64,000 bases of DNA from DATKAS01 sp963773315 (GTDB taxonomy: Bacteria; Actinomycetota; Acidimicrobiia; Acidimicrobiales; DATKAS01). Of this stretch, positions 45,918 through 55,122 are shown piece by piece (position 1 is the first letter of the stretch; every line of letters starts with the position of its first letter). Where the stretch lies: assembly GCA_963773315.1 (NCBI GenBank), contig CAVZAF010000005.1:186001-250000 (forward strand). Reading direction: 5' to 3'. Both the position numbers and the translations under genes were made by a program. The notes under the pieces were generated by a model. It searched no databases and was not told where the DNA came from. It saw only the letters and a program-made list of their open reading frames with translations.

Positions 45918-46600
45918 GCCGCGCGCAGCCGGTAGCCGCGCCCCGGCAAGGTCTCGATGACGTCGGTAGCGCCCGCGGCGGTGAGCTTGCGCCGCAGGTT
46001 GCTCATCGTGACCCGCACAGTGTTCGTGAACGGGTCCGCGTGCTCGTCCCACACGTGCTCGAGCAGGCGCTCGGCGCTGTGCACCTCGTTGGGGTGGAGG
46101 AGGAACCAGCGCAGCAGCGCGTACTCCTTCGGGTTCAGGTCGACGCGCACACTCCCGTTGTGCACCTCTTGCCGGGCGCCGTCCAGCGTGAGGCCCTGCC
46201 ACTCGATGACCGCTCCGGTCGCCCCCGACTCGCGCCGCAGCAGCGCCCGCATGCGAGCAAGGAGCTCGCCGAGTGCGAACGGCTTGACCATGTAGTCGTC
46301 GGCACCCTCGTCGAGCCCGGCTATCCGGTCCTCGACTCCCCCTCGAGCGGTCAGCATCAGGACCCGCGTGAGGTGGCCGGTCTCCACTGCCCGGCGCTCG
46401 GTGATCTCGCGGCACACGTCGAGGCCGTCCATGTCGGGAAGGTTCAGGTCGAGGCAGACCAGGTCGTAGTCGGTGACCGGGAGGCGCTCGAGCGCGGACC
46501 GACCATCGGCGGCCACGTCCACCGCATAGCCCTCACGGCGCAACCCCGTGGCGATCGCGCCTGCGAGGTCGGGCTCATCTTCGACGACCAGGATTCGCAT
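45914..46600 (-). CDS. OmpR-family response regulator
   Basis: The 228-residue regulator has a receiver domain (RILVVEDEPDLAGAIATGLR; phospho-Asp in DLVCLDLNLPDMDG near residue 51; VKPFALGELLARMRALL with the conserved Lys) and a winged-helix output domain (LTLDGARQEVHNGSVRVDLN; NTVRVTMSNLRRKLTAAGAT). It overlaps the kinase by ATGA and the MFS gene by 26 nt. It probably controls the downstream protease/MoxR operon, but no binding site is proven. Confidence 0.93.
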   Translation of the reverse strand: MRILVVEDEPDLAGAIATGLRREGYAVDVAADGRSALERLPVTDYDLVCLDLNLPDMDGLDVCREITERRAVETGHLTRVLMLTARGGVEDRIAGLDEGADDYMVKPFALGELLARMRALLRRESGATGAVIEWQGLTLDGARQEVHNGSVRVDLNPKEYALLRWFLLHPNEVHSAERLLEHVWDEHADPFTNTVRVTMSNLRRKLTAAGATDVIETLPGRGYRLRAA

Positions 46601-47744
46601 GCTCGTTCATCCACGACGCTACGACCTCGGAAGTTCCCTGGTCGGCGATCACGATCGCCACCAGCAGGAGGGCCAGCACTGCGTAGCAGGCAATCCCGGC
46701 CCGCAGCCCATGGGCGTCGACCACGACGCCGATCCCGATCGGGATCAGGAACCCCGCGAACTCGATCGTGCTGACGACAGCAGACACGGTTCCGGCCTGG
46801 CCCGGGCGCAGGAGCAGGACCCGCGCCTGCAGCGCGGTCCAGAACCCGATCATCCCGAAGCCGAAGACGAGCGCGCCGGGGAGGACGAGCAGTGCCGTCG
46901 GGGCGAGCGCGATCGACGTGACGGCGCCAGCAACGAGCAGCGCGGGACGGACCAGAGGCGGGTTCGGTGGAGCCCGCCGCGCCTGTTCGAGAGCGCCCAC
47001 CGCGGCACCGACGACGGTCAGCATCGCGATCGCGGTCGCGAGCGTCCTCGACATGCCGTCGGTGCGCTGCAGGTGAGCGATGAGGAACGCGAGGAAGGGC
47101 TCGTCGAGCGGACCGAGCAGCATCGCCATGAGGCCGAGGATCCAGCACGCGACGGTCGCGGACGATCGAAGCGAGCGCGCGGTGGGGCGACTCCGCTCGT
47201 CGTAGGGATGGGGCGGCGGAAGCGGTGACACCGCCAGCCACACGCCGTACGCGGCCATGAGCACCGCGGCGAGGAGGAACGGCGCCTGCCATCCGAACCC
47301 GAACCACGCCGCTGCGATGATGACCGCCGGGCCTGCGAGGTCGCCGATCGATCCCATGAGGTTCGACGCGCCGAGCATCCGGGGCAGGTCGTCGCCGCTG
47401 ACATCGACCAACGCGATCTCGCAGGCGTCGACCATCGCGGACGCGGCGACGCCGATGACGAACGACGCGGCCAAGAGCACCGGGTACGACGTGGAGATCA
47501 CGAACACCCCGACGGCCCCTGCGAACCACAGCGCGCCGCCCGCTGCGATCACTCGCCGGCTGACGTAGTCGGCGGCGATCGAGAAGCCGTTGCCGACGAT
47601 CGCGCCGGGCGCGCCAGCAGCGAGGATCGTCGCGGCTTGCGCGTAGGACAGGTGCAGCTCGGAGCGAATCGCCTCGAAGCTGCCCGGGATCAGGAACCCA
47701 GCGGACTCATCTGCGAGTCGCACCGACAGCAGTGCGACGAGCAT
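46575..47744 (-). CDS. MFS transporter
   Basis: The 389-residue protein has about twelve hydrophobic helices, beginning MLVALLSVRLADESAGFLIP with the loop SELHLSYAQAATILAAGAPG, and a central basic/Pro loop (PLPPPHPYDERSRPTARS). Substrate unknown. ATG 47744 is the only usable start; codons upstream continue a hydrophobic sequence up to a TGA, so the native N-terminus might be slightly longer. The 3' end overlaps the response regulator by 26 nt. Confidence 0.82.
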   Translation of the reverse strand: MLVALLSVRLADESAGFLIPGSFEAIRSELHLSYAQAATILAAGAPGAIVGNGFSIAADYVSRRVIAAGGALWFAGAVGVFVISTSYPVLLAASFVIGVAASAMVDACEIALVDVSGDDLPRMLGASNLMGSIGDLAGPAVIIAAAWFGFGWQAPFLLAAVLMAAYGVWLAVSPLPPPHPYDERSRPTARSLRSSATVACWILGLMAMLLGPLDEPFLAFLIAHLQRTDGMSRTLATAIAMLTVVGAAVGALEQARRAPPNPPLVRPALLVAGAVTSIALAPTALLVLPGALVFGFGMIGFWTALQARVLLLRPGQAGTVSAVVSTIEFAGFLIPIGIGVVVDAHGLRAGIACYAVLALLLVAIVIADQGTSEVVASWMNEHANPGRRR

Positions 47745-47898
47745 CGCCGGTGCGTGCCGCGCGGCGGCGGGCGCCCAGCGAAGGAAGGCGCTGCGTCAAT
47801 GGTGGTGGATGCGTGCCATCAGCCGAGCGTATCTCTGGGTGCCTCGGCGACTGTGGCGTTTCGGTGTGGGGAGAGCGCCTTCGTCGTAGCCTGGATCC

Positions 47899-48552
47899 AT
47901 GGCGCTGTTCTCCTCGAGCAAGTCGAACCCGATCACCGCGGACCGCGCACTTCCCGGCCGCTCCGAGACGATGCCCGTGCCCGCGCAGCACTTCGTCAAC
48001 TTCAACCCGCTGACGCCACCCTGGCCCGAAGGGATGGAGACCGCGGTCTTCGGTCTGGGCTGCTTCTGGGGCGCCGAGCGGAAGTTCTGGGAGGCCAAGG
48101 GCGTCTACTCGACCGCAGTGGGATACGCGGGCGGGTACACGCCGAACCCCACATATGAAGAGGTGTGCTCCGGCCGCACCGGCCATGCCGAGGTCGTGCT
48201 CGTGGTCTTCGACCCTCAGGTCATCAGCTACGACGGCCTCTTGAAGATCTTCTGGGAGAGCCACGACCCGACCCAGGGCATGCGCCAGGGCAACGACGTC
48301 GGTTCGCAGTACCGCTCGGCGATCTACACGAGCTCGCCCGAGCAGCGCAAGGCCGCCGACGAGAGCCGCGAGCGCTACCAAGAGCAGCTCGACAAGGCCC
48401 GCTACGGCACCATCACGACCGAGATCGCCGATGCGGGGCCCTTCTACTACGCGGAGCCCTATCACCAGCAGTACCTCGGGAAGAACCCGAACGGCTACTG
48501 CGGGCTCGGTGGCACTGGCGTGTCGTGTCCGGTGGGCCTGACCGCGGGCTGA
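47899..48552 (+). CDS. msrA: Peptide methionine sulfoxide reductase MsrA
   Basis: The 217-residue enzyme has the MsrA catalytic motif FGLGCFWGAERKFWEAKGVY near residue 52, GYAGGYTPNPTYEEVCSGRT, the HDPTQGMRQGNDVGSQYRSA loop near residue 122 and PYHQQYLGKNPNGYCG near residue 193, with a resolving Cys. It reduces methionine-S-sulfoxide in proteins using thioredoxin. The roughly 40-residue N-terminal extension is common in actinobacterial MsrA. It is divergent from the MFS gene, with 154 nt between. Confidence 0.95.
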   Translation: MALFSSSKSNPITADRALPGRSETMPVPAQHFVNFNPLTPPWPEGMETAVFGLGCFWGAERKFWEAKGVYSTAVGYAGGYTPNPTYEEVCSGRTGHAEVVLVVFDPQVISYDGLLKIFWESHDPTQGMRQGNDVGSQYRSAIYTSSPEQRKAADESRERYQEQLDKARYGTITTEIADAGPFYYAEPYHQQYLGKNPNGYCGLGGTGVSCPVGLTAG

Positions 48553-48650
48553 AGTCCGCGACCTGAGGACGGCCTCGAACCGAATTGATACGGTGCGGCG
48601 AACGTTCGCGCCGGCGGGGCTGCCGGCTCTTCTCGGAGGTCGCACTCGCA

Positions 48651-49463
48651 ATGGCTGATCCGGTCCTGGACTACCTCGGCTCGCACTCGCTGCTCACGCT
48701 CGCGACGGCCTCCAAGAACGGCATCCCCCACGCCGCTCCTGTGATCTACGTCAACGACGGCACGACGGTGTACTTCTCGGTCGCGCCGAGCTCGACCAGC
48801 GCGTCGAACCTCGCGGAGAACCCCGTCGCGGCGGTCGGCGTCGCGGACAATCCGAAAGACTGGAACGCCGCGCAGGGCGCCCAGCTGGTCGGCAACGTCA
48901 CCAAGCTCAGCGGCGCCGATGCGAAGCAGGCCGCCGGCCTCTTCACGCAGCGCTTCTCGAACCTCGGCGATGCGGTCGACTCCGCGCCGTTCTACCGGCT
49001 GCAGCCGCACGACGTGCGCTACGTCGACAACAAGTCCAGCTCGGGCGAGAAGACCGAGGCGCTCGGCCAGGCGTGGGTCACGAACGTGGTGCACCGCGTG
49101 TTCCGGCACCTGCGCCCGGACGAAGTCGACGCGCTCTCGTCGAAGTTCTCGAAGGAGTCGTTCAAGTCCGGCTCCACGCTCATCGAGCAAGGCACCGCGG
49201 GCGATCGCTTCTACCTGATCGTCGACGGCGTGGCCCGCACCACGAACGCGCAGGGCCAAGAGCTCTCCACGAGCGGCCCCGGAGGGTTCGTCGGTGAGAT
49301 CGCGATCCTGGCCGATCGGCCTCGCACGGCGACGGTCACTGCGGCCACCGACGTCAACGCCCTCTCGCTGTCGAAGGCCGACTTCGAGTCGGTCATGCAG
49401 GCCTCGCCTGACCTGCGCCGCGACTTCGACGCGGTCGTGGCCGAACGGCTGGCCCGCGGCTGA
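48651..49463 (+). CDS. PPOX split-barrel protein fused to a cyclic-nucleotide-binding domain
   Basis: The 270-residue protein joins an N-terminal flavin/haem split barrel (LGSHSLLTLATASKNGIPHA, VYFSVAPSSTSASNLAENP; residues 1-130) to a C-terminal cNMP domain (VFRHLRPDEVDALSSKFSKE, phosphate-binding cassette GFVGEIAILADRPRTATVTA near residues 215-235). The cassette has the Gly-Glu and Arg residues that bind cAMP/cGMP. A cyclic-nucleotide-gated oxidoreductase or carrier is inferred. ATG 48651 has GGAGG about 15 nt upstream. It lies 10-15 kb from a class III cyclase in the same window. Confidence 0.82.
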   Translation: MADPVLDYLGSHSLLTLATASKNGIPHAAPVIYVNDGTTVYFSVAPSSTSASNLAENPVAAVGVADNPKDWNAAQGAQLVGNVTKLSGADAKQAAGLFTQRFSNLGDAVDSAPFYRLQPHDVRYVDNKSSSGEKTEALGQAWVTNVVHRVFRHLRPDEVDALSSKFSKESFKSGSTLIEQGTAGDRFYLIVDGVARTTNAQGQELSTSGPGGFVGEIAILADRPRTATVTAATDVNALSLSKADFESVMQASPDLRRDFDAVVAERLARG

Positions 49464-52403
49464 CAGCCGAAGACGTCGAGCGCGCTCCCAAGGCGCGCCT
49501 CTCCGCAACGCTCGCGATCGTCGGCCTCGTCGCCGTCATCGTCGGGTCCGCGTTCGCCTTCACGATCCCGAACCGCACGCCGCCTCCAGACGGCGGTTCA
49601 GTCCTCGCGCGCTACCTCCCTCTCGAGGACGGTGACGCCGCGCTGTCCGAACGGCTCGACCCGAGCGGGAAGTCGATCGGTTGGGAGAGCAACAACACCG
49701 ACGTGCTCGGCGACGGCGAGGCGCTGCTGACCCTCACCTCGGCCACCTTCTCGCAGCTGACGGCCCTCTACGGATCGGTTGCCGACGACCCGTCGCCCCC
49801 CGGCCTGCAGCACGCGACGGTCCGCATCGAACGCGTGTCGACGATGGACGAGACCGGCGCGGTCACCCAGCAGCGTTCGGAGGTGGTCACCCGCGACGCG
49901 CTCGGCGATCGGCTGCTGACGGTCAGCCTGCCGACCGGTGAGGTCGTGTTCGATCCCCCGCCCGTGCTGATCCCGAGCGACCTCGCCGTGGGCAAGTCGT
50001 GGAGTGCCGACGGCAAGACCGCGGGAGGACAGACCTATTCCGTCTCCGGGAAGGTGATCGAGCGGACGAACGCCAACGGGTTCGACGACTGCCTGCGGCT
50101 CGACATCACCGAGTCGATCGGCGACTCGACCACCGAGAGCCGCACGCTCGCCTGCAGCGGCATCGGTCCCGTCGCTCGCGACGACGTCGCCGCGGACGGC
50201 AGCGTGACCGAGCACGCCTCGCTCGTGAGCGTCGGCACGCTCCGCGTGAGCGATCGCGAGGTGCCGAACGCGGCCCCGGCGACCGCGACCCCCGCGCCCG
50301 GAGGCGAGCTGTCGCTCGGACGCGTCGGCAAGGCGACGCCCACGGCGTCGATCTCGCCGCCCACCTTCCCTGCCACGTTCGTACCGACCGATCCCCCTTC
50401 GGTGCTCGTGGCCTCGGAGCGCGGCGACTTGGTCGCCCTCGCGCCCGACACACCTGACGTCGTGCGCTGGCGCTTCCACCCCGGCGGCTCGATGTACGGA
50501 CCGCCCGGCTTCGATCCCGAGACGGGCCGTCTCTACGCAGGTGCAACCGACAAGAAGGTGTACGCGCTCGACGGGCGCGGGTTCTTCCTCTGGGCGGCGA
50601 AAGTGGACGACAACGTCGCGACGCGGCCGGTCGTCACCCGCGGGATCGTGTCGTTCGCGAGCGAGGGCGGCACCGCGTTCGGCTTCGATGCGACAACCGG
50701 CAAGCAGAGGTGGAAGCGCAGCCTCGACGCGTCGTCGGTCGCGTCGCCCGCGATCGTGGACGACACGATTGTGTTTGGCTCCGACGGGGGAACCATCCGC
50801 GCCTTCGACATCGACGACGGCAGCGGCCGCTGGAGCCGATCCGCGCAAGGCTCGGTCGAAGGAGCCCTCACCTCAGACAGCGACGGCTTCGTGTACGTCG
50901 CCGACGACGGAGGCGGCGTGACCGCGCTCGCGGCCGATACCGGCGCGACGAAGTGGCAGGTGACCGAGAACGACACGTTCCGCACGGGGCCATCTGTGAT
51001 CGGCGGCCTCGTCGTCGTGGTCGGCGACTCGGGCACCGTGTACGGCCTCGACATCACCGACGGACACCTCGTCTGGGCGCATACGGGCGGCTTCGTCGGT
51101 CCCGCCGCCGAGACGGGCGGCCACATCGCTCTCGCACGCAGCAACGGCACCGTCGACGAAGTCGATCCGGCGGGTGCGCTCGTTCACGAGTTCGCCGCGG
51201 CGGACGCGGTCGCGCCGACCGATCCCGCTCCGGAGTTCAGCCTCGGCGTGAGCGCGGGGGGCGGCGCGGTGTGGACCGTCGACGAGGGCACGGTCGTGCG
51301 CCGATTGGGTCCCGGAGCGGGCGGTCTGACCGCGCTGCAAGCGCGTTGGGTGCATCCGTTCAACGACCCGCCCTTCTCGGGCGCCGGCTTCCCGACGACG
51401 GTCGGCGAGCTCGACGGCAAGGCGGTGCTCATCGACTCGGGCGGCGCTGTCTACCTCGTCGATCCCTCGACCGGCGACGCGCAGCGCATCGGCGACGACC
51501 CGAACAGCAACGCGCCACCCGGCGGCGAGGCAGTCATCGATGGCGACCAGCTCTTCATGACGCTCGCCGGCGCGCTGCGCGCGGTCGACCTCCCGAGTGG
51601 CGCGGAGCGCTGGACCGACGGCGGCACGTCGTTCGTGCCGAACGGCCCGGTCGTCGTCGGCGACGAGGTGATCCTCCTTCGCTCCGTCACGAACGACGGA
51701 CGGATCGGTCGACGACGACGTCACTGCGTTCGACCGTGACAGCGGGAAGGTGCGATGGACGCGGCGGATGACGCCGGCAGGCAACGGTCCGACCCTCGCG
51801 GGAGACGTGGTGGTCGTCGGCTCGCCCCTGAGCGGGCTCGACCCGGCCGACGGAACAGTGCGCTGGCAGGTCGAACCAGACCGTGACGTCGTCGGCCGAC
51901 CCGGCTACGACGCCGCCCGCAACAGCGTGGTCGCTGCCCTCCGCCACATCGACGGGAACAACGTCACCATCGATCTCGTCTCGGTCGACGCGAAGACCGG
52001 CGCCGAGCAGTGGCGGGTGCCGCTGCCGGGCCGACCCGACTTCACCGAGGAGGTCGTGGTCTCGGGAGACCTCGTGCTCGTGCCCGAGCTCGGAGGCCCG
52101 ATCGCCGCGTTCGACGCGACCACCGGCGCGTCGAAGTGGCAGTTCGCGCCCCCGGCGCCGTCGCGCCACCTCGGGATCCCGACCGTCGAGAACGGTCAGG
52201 TCTGGATCTTCTCGAGTACCGCGCAGGTCTTCGTGCTCGACGCGCGCGACGGCACGGTGCTCGCGCAGTCGTCGGGGCTCGGCAGCGACATCGGCAACGT
52301 GTTCGCACCGTGGGGCCAGCGCGTGCGCGCGGTAGGCGGCGTCTTCATCGCCCCCATCGGCGCGTTCGTCGCCGCGTTCGATCCCCCTGAGGCGCCGTCG
52401 TGA
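49460..52403 (+). CDS. Membrane-anchored PQQ-type beta-propeller protein (one frameshift)
   Basis: About 980 codons. An N-terminal helix (LSATLAIVGLVAVIVGSAFA) anchors an extracytoplasmic region of about 250 residues, followed by PQQ-enzyme-like propeller repeats (VYALDGRGFFLWAAKVDDNV, FGFDATTGKQRWKRSLDASS, VYGLDITDGHLVWAHTGGFV, FDRDSGKVRWTRRM). An extra G at about 51706 (ATCG-G-TCGAC) breaks the frame. No ATG/GTG/TTG precedes the helix after the previous stop; CTG 49460, overlapping that stop, is the only apparent start. It resembles BamB-like or outer-surface propellers without catalytic residues. It is coupled to the next gene (GTGA). Confidence 0.72.
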
Positions 52404-54301
52404 GCCCGCGGCTCCGCCCGACTCGCGTCACCGTGACGGCAACGGTCGGGCTCATCTTCGCGCTCGGCTTCGGTGCAGTCCGCGAGCTGATCTGGGACGA
52501 GCTGCGCGGCGGCATGCTCAACCTCCGAGGCCTGCGGAGGCCGCTGCAGGTGCTCGTCGTCTTCGGCTTCGCGTTGCTGCTCACGATGCTCGTCGCGATG
52601 GTGTTCAACGACTTCTTCCGCGGGCGATACGACCTGCTCGCGCTGCCCGGAGGCACGACCGGGCGAGGCTCGTTGATCCCCTCTCCCCTCCTGTCGGTCA
52701 CCCTGTTCGTGCTCGCGGTCGGGTGGGCGTTCGTGCTCGCCTCCGCGCTCGACATGCCGGTGTGGGCGCGACTCGTCCTGCTCGCGGTGTACGTGTGCTT
52801 CGCGTCGGTGTGGCAGGGCTTCGGCCTCGGCAACCGCAACGACCAGCTCGTCACGTTGGGATGGGTGGGCATCCTCGCAGTGGTCGCGCTGTTCGTGATC
52901 CGCCTCAGGCTGCACACGCGGCCGGTGCTCGACTTCTCCATGCTCCTCGGGTTCGTCACGCTCACGTTCGCGGCAGGCCAGTACCGGCTGCTCGAGTTCG
53001 ACCGGTCGAGCGGCGGCGCGTTCGGCCTGTTCCAGGCGACGCAGAGCGTCGAGCTGCTGTCGACCCTCGTGCTGCCGCTCATGTTCCTCATCGGCCTCGA
53101 CATCGCATCGTTCGCGTTGAACATCGGCGAGTTCGGCACGCACTTCGTCGAGGACCGCTTCGCCGGCAAGGTGCTCCCGGTCATCGCTGCGATCACGGCC
53201 GCGCTGGCGATCGTGCAGACGTTCTTCGTCCTGCGTGACACGTTCGACGAGCCGCACGCGTGGGAGACGATGGCGGGCGCGGCACTGCTTCCCCTCGGCT
53301 TCGCGATCCTCTGGAGGCTCGTGCACACGCGCCGGCGAGTCGTCGGTGCCGAGGACGAGGAGTTCGTCGACGCGGCCCGCTCGTGGGCACCTCTGCTCGT
53401 CGTGTTGATCTTCCTCCCGCTCATCCTCCAGACGCTGCTGTTGCTCACGCTGAACTTCGTGAACGCCACGAAGATCACGACGAACCTCGACGTGATCCAG
53501 CACTGGGAGGACCTGTCGAGGTGGCTCTTCGACCGGCAGGCACTGTGGAGCGACGTCCTCGGCGTCGCGTTCATCCTCTGCGCGGCCTGGCTCGTGATGC
53601 GCCATCGCCGCAGCGCCGCGCTCTTCGTCGGAGGCGTCGGCGTCGCGTCCACGTGGCTGCAGCTGACCGGTGCTGACGGATGGCTGAGCGACTGGGGCAC
53701 CACGAGGTCGCGCACGACGTCGGTGTGGGTGCTCGCGCTCGTGATCACCGCACTCGTGTGGATCGCCCGTCGCCAGCTCAGTCGCCACCGCGTGCGTGGC
53801 CTGCTCCTCGCGTTCGGCCTCGCGATCCTCCTCGGGCAGCAGGGCTTCCTCGAGGACCCGATCGGCGTGCTCAGCTTCCTCGGCATCGCCCTCATCGCGA
53901 TGGGCTTCGTCGCCGACGCGGCCGCCTACGGGGACTGGGCCAACCAGGACTCGGCCCGCCTCCCGCGGGTGAGCCGCGTGCTCATGTACGTGGGCTACAC
54001 GCTGTTCGCGGTCGCGCTCGTCAACTGGGCGCTCGTGAGCCATGACCTCTCGAGCACGAACCTCTACACGGGGCAAGGGGCGCTCGCCGGGTTCGCGTTC
54101 CTCGGCCAGCCACTCATCTTCCTGGTGTTCCTCGCGGTGATCACGAGCCGACCCGACCCAGTGACCGCACGCACCGTGCCGAAGTCGCCTCTACCTCCGA
54201 CACCCACGGCGGCTCTGCCGCCGCCGCCGAGCATGCCGAGGCGCCCGGCGCCCCCGCCCCCGCGCCCCGTCGGCGTCAGCTCACCTGCTCCGCCTCCGTG
54301 A
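52400..54301 (+). CDS. Large polytopic membrane protein of unknown function
   Basis: The 633-residue protein has roughly 15-17 hydrophobic helices throughout and a Pro-rich cytoplasmic tail of about 50 residues (PLPPTPTAALPPPPSMPRRP). Short charged loops include LEFDRSSGGAFGLFQATQSV and DVIQHWEDLSRWLFDR. No transporter or enzyme motif is recognised. GTG 52400 overlaps the propeller stop, so the two are co-translated and may form one envelope complex. It is convergent with the TPR gene, 25 nt apart. Confidence 0.75.
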   Translation: MSPRLRPTRVTVTATVGLIFALGFGAVRELIWDELRGGMLNLRGLRRPLQVLVVFGFALLLTMLVAMVFNDFFRGRYDLLALPGGTTGRGSLIPSPLLSVTLFVLAVGWAFVLASALDMPVWARLVLLAVYVCFASVWQGFGLGNRNDQLVTLGWVGILAVVALFVIRLRLHTRPVLDFSMLLGFVTLTFAAGQYRLLEFDRSSGGAFGLFQATQSVELLSTLVLPLMFLIGLDIASFALNIGEFGTHFVEDRFAGKVLPVIAAITAALAIVQTFFVLRDTFDEPHAWETMAGAALLPLGFAILWRLVHTRRRVVGAEDEEFVDAARSWAPLLVVLIFLPLILQTLLLLTLNFVNATKITTNLDVIQHWEDLSRWLFDRQALWSDVLGVAFILCAAWLVMRHRRSAALFVGGVGVASTWLQLTGADGWLSDWGTTRSRTTSVWVLALVITALVWIARRQLSRHRVRGLLLAFGLAILLGQQGFLEDPIGVLSFLGIALIAMGFVADAAAYGDWANQDSARLPRVSRVLMYVGYTLFAVALVNWALVSHDLSSTNLYTGQGALAGFAFLGQPLIFLVFLAVITSRPDPVTARTVPKSPLPPTPTAALPPPPSMPRRPAPPPPRPVGVSSPAPPP

Positions 54302-54326
54302 CGATGGTCGGCGACAATGGTCGGCG

Positions 54327-55109
54327 TCAGGGAGTGCCCTCCGCCTCCTTGAGCTTCGCCTCGACCGACGTGCGCTGCGTGTCGGAGATCGGCTGATCGA
54401 GGATCTCCTTCAGCAGCGCGGTCGCGCCCTGGGCATCGTTGAGCTGGGTCAGCTCGACGTTCGCGAGGAACCACTTCGCGTCGAGGTCGGAGGGGTCGAT
54501 GGCGAGGCTCTGGTTGAGCAGGTCCGCGCCGGCGTGCGGATCGCCGAGGGCAGCTGTGGTCCAGCCGAGATACTTCAGCGCCTTGCCGCGATCTGACTCG
54601 GAGGGGTTGTTGTCGAGCGCGAGCTGCGCGTGCTCCTTCGCCTTCTCGAGGTTGCCCTCCTTCAAGTAGCGCTCGATCAGCGCGAGCCGCATCGGGGTGA
54701 TCGACGGGTTCTGCTTGATCACTGCTTCCATCTCGTCGTCGGTGACCGTCGAGAGGTCGCGCCCACCGCCCGCGACGGTTGACACCGTGGACTGCACCGA
54801 GCCGCTCGCGCCGCGATCGGAGTGGCCGACGACGACCGCCACGATCGCCACGCACGCGACGACGACGATCCCGGCGAGCGTCATCGCGCCGGTCATCCGG
54901 TCCCACCGGCCGAGGCTCAGATGCCTCGAGGAGGCCACGGTTGCGGGCTCGGGCTCGAGCGCGGCGACGACCTCAGCCTCGTAGATCTTCTTCAGGTGCT
55001 CGGCGGTCTCGGCGTCGATCTCACCGGCTTGGCGTCGACGTTCGACCTCGACGAGGTCTTTGAGGGCTTGCGCTTTGCGCGCCTCGACGACATCACGCTC
55101 AGCCTTCAT
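54327..55109 (-). CDS. TPR-containing membrane protein (CcmI/NrfG-like)
   Basis: The 260-residue protein has an N-terminal coiled-coil segment (ALKDLVEVERRRQAGEIDAE), one membrane helix (MTLAGIVVVACVAIVAVVV, near residue 78) and a C-terminal TPR array (LALIERYLKEGNLEKAKEHA, LALDNNPSESDRGKALKYLG). This is the build of cytochrome c maturation CcmI/CycH proteins that hold apocytochrome for the haem lyase. It starts 13 nt after the multihaem cytochrome stop, which supports that role. Confidence 0.78.
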   Translation of the reverse strand: MKAERDVVEARKAQALKDLVEVERRRQAGEIDAETAEHLKKIYEAEVVAALEPEPATVASSRHLSLGRWDRMTGAMTLAGIVVVACVAIVAVVVGHSDRGASGSVQSTVSTVAGGGRDLSTVTDDEMEAVIKQNPSITPMRLALIERYLKEGNLEKAKEHAQLALDNNPSESDRGKALKYLGWTTAALGDPHAGADLLNQSLAIDPSDLDAKWFLANVELTQLNDAQGATALLKEILDQPISDTQRTSVEAKLKEAEGTP

Positions 55110-55122
55110 GGGCGCTCGGCGT

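Noticed and set aside
52196..54076. 626-codon minus-strand frame rich in Glu, Arg and His
   Set aside because: It is antisense to the hydrophobic membrane protein; charged composition is the expected mirror of its codons.
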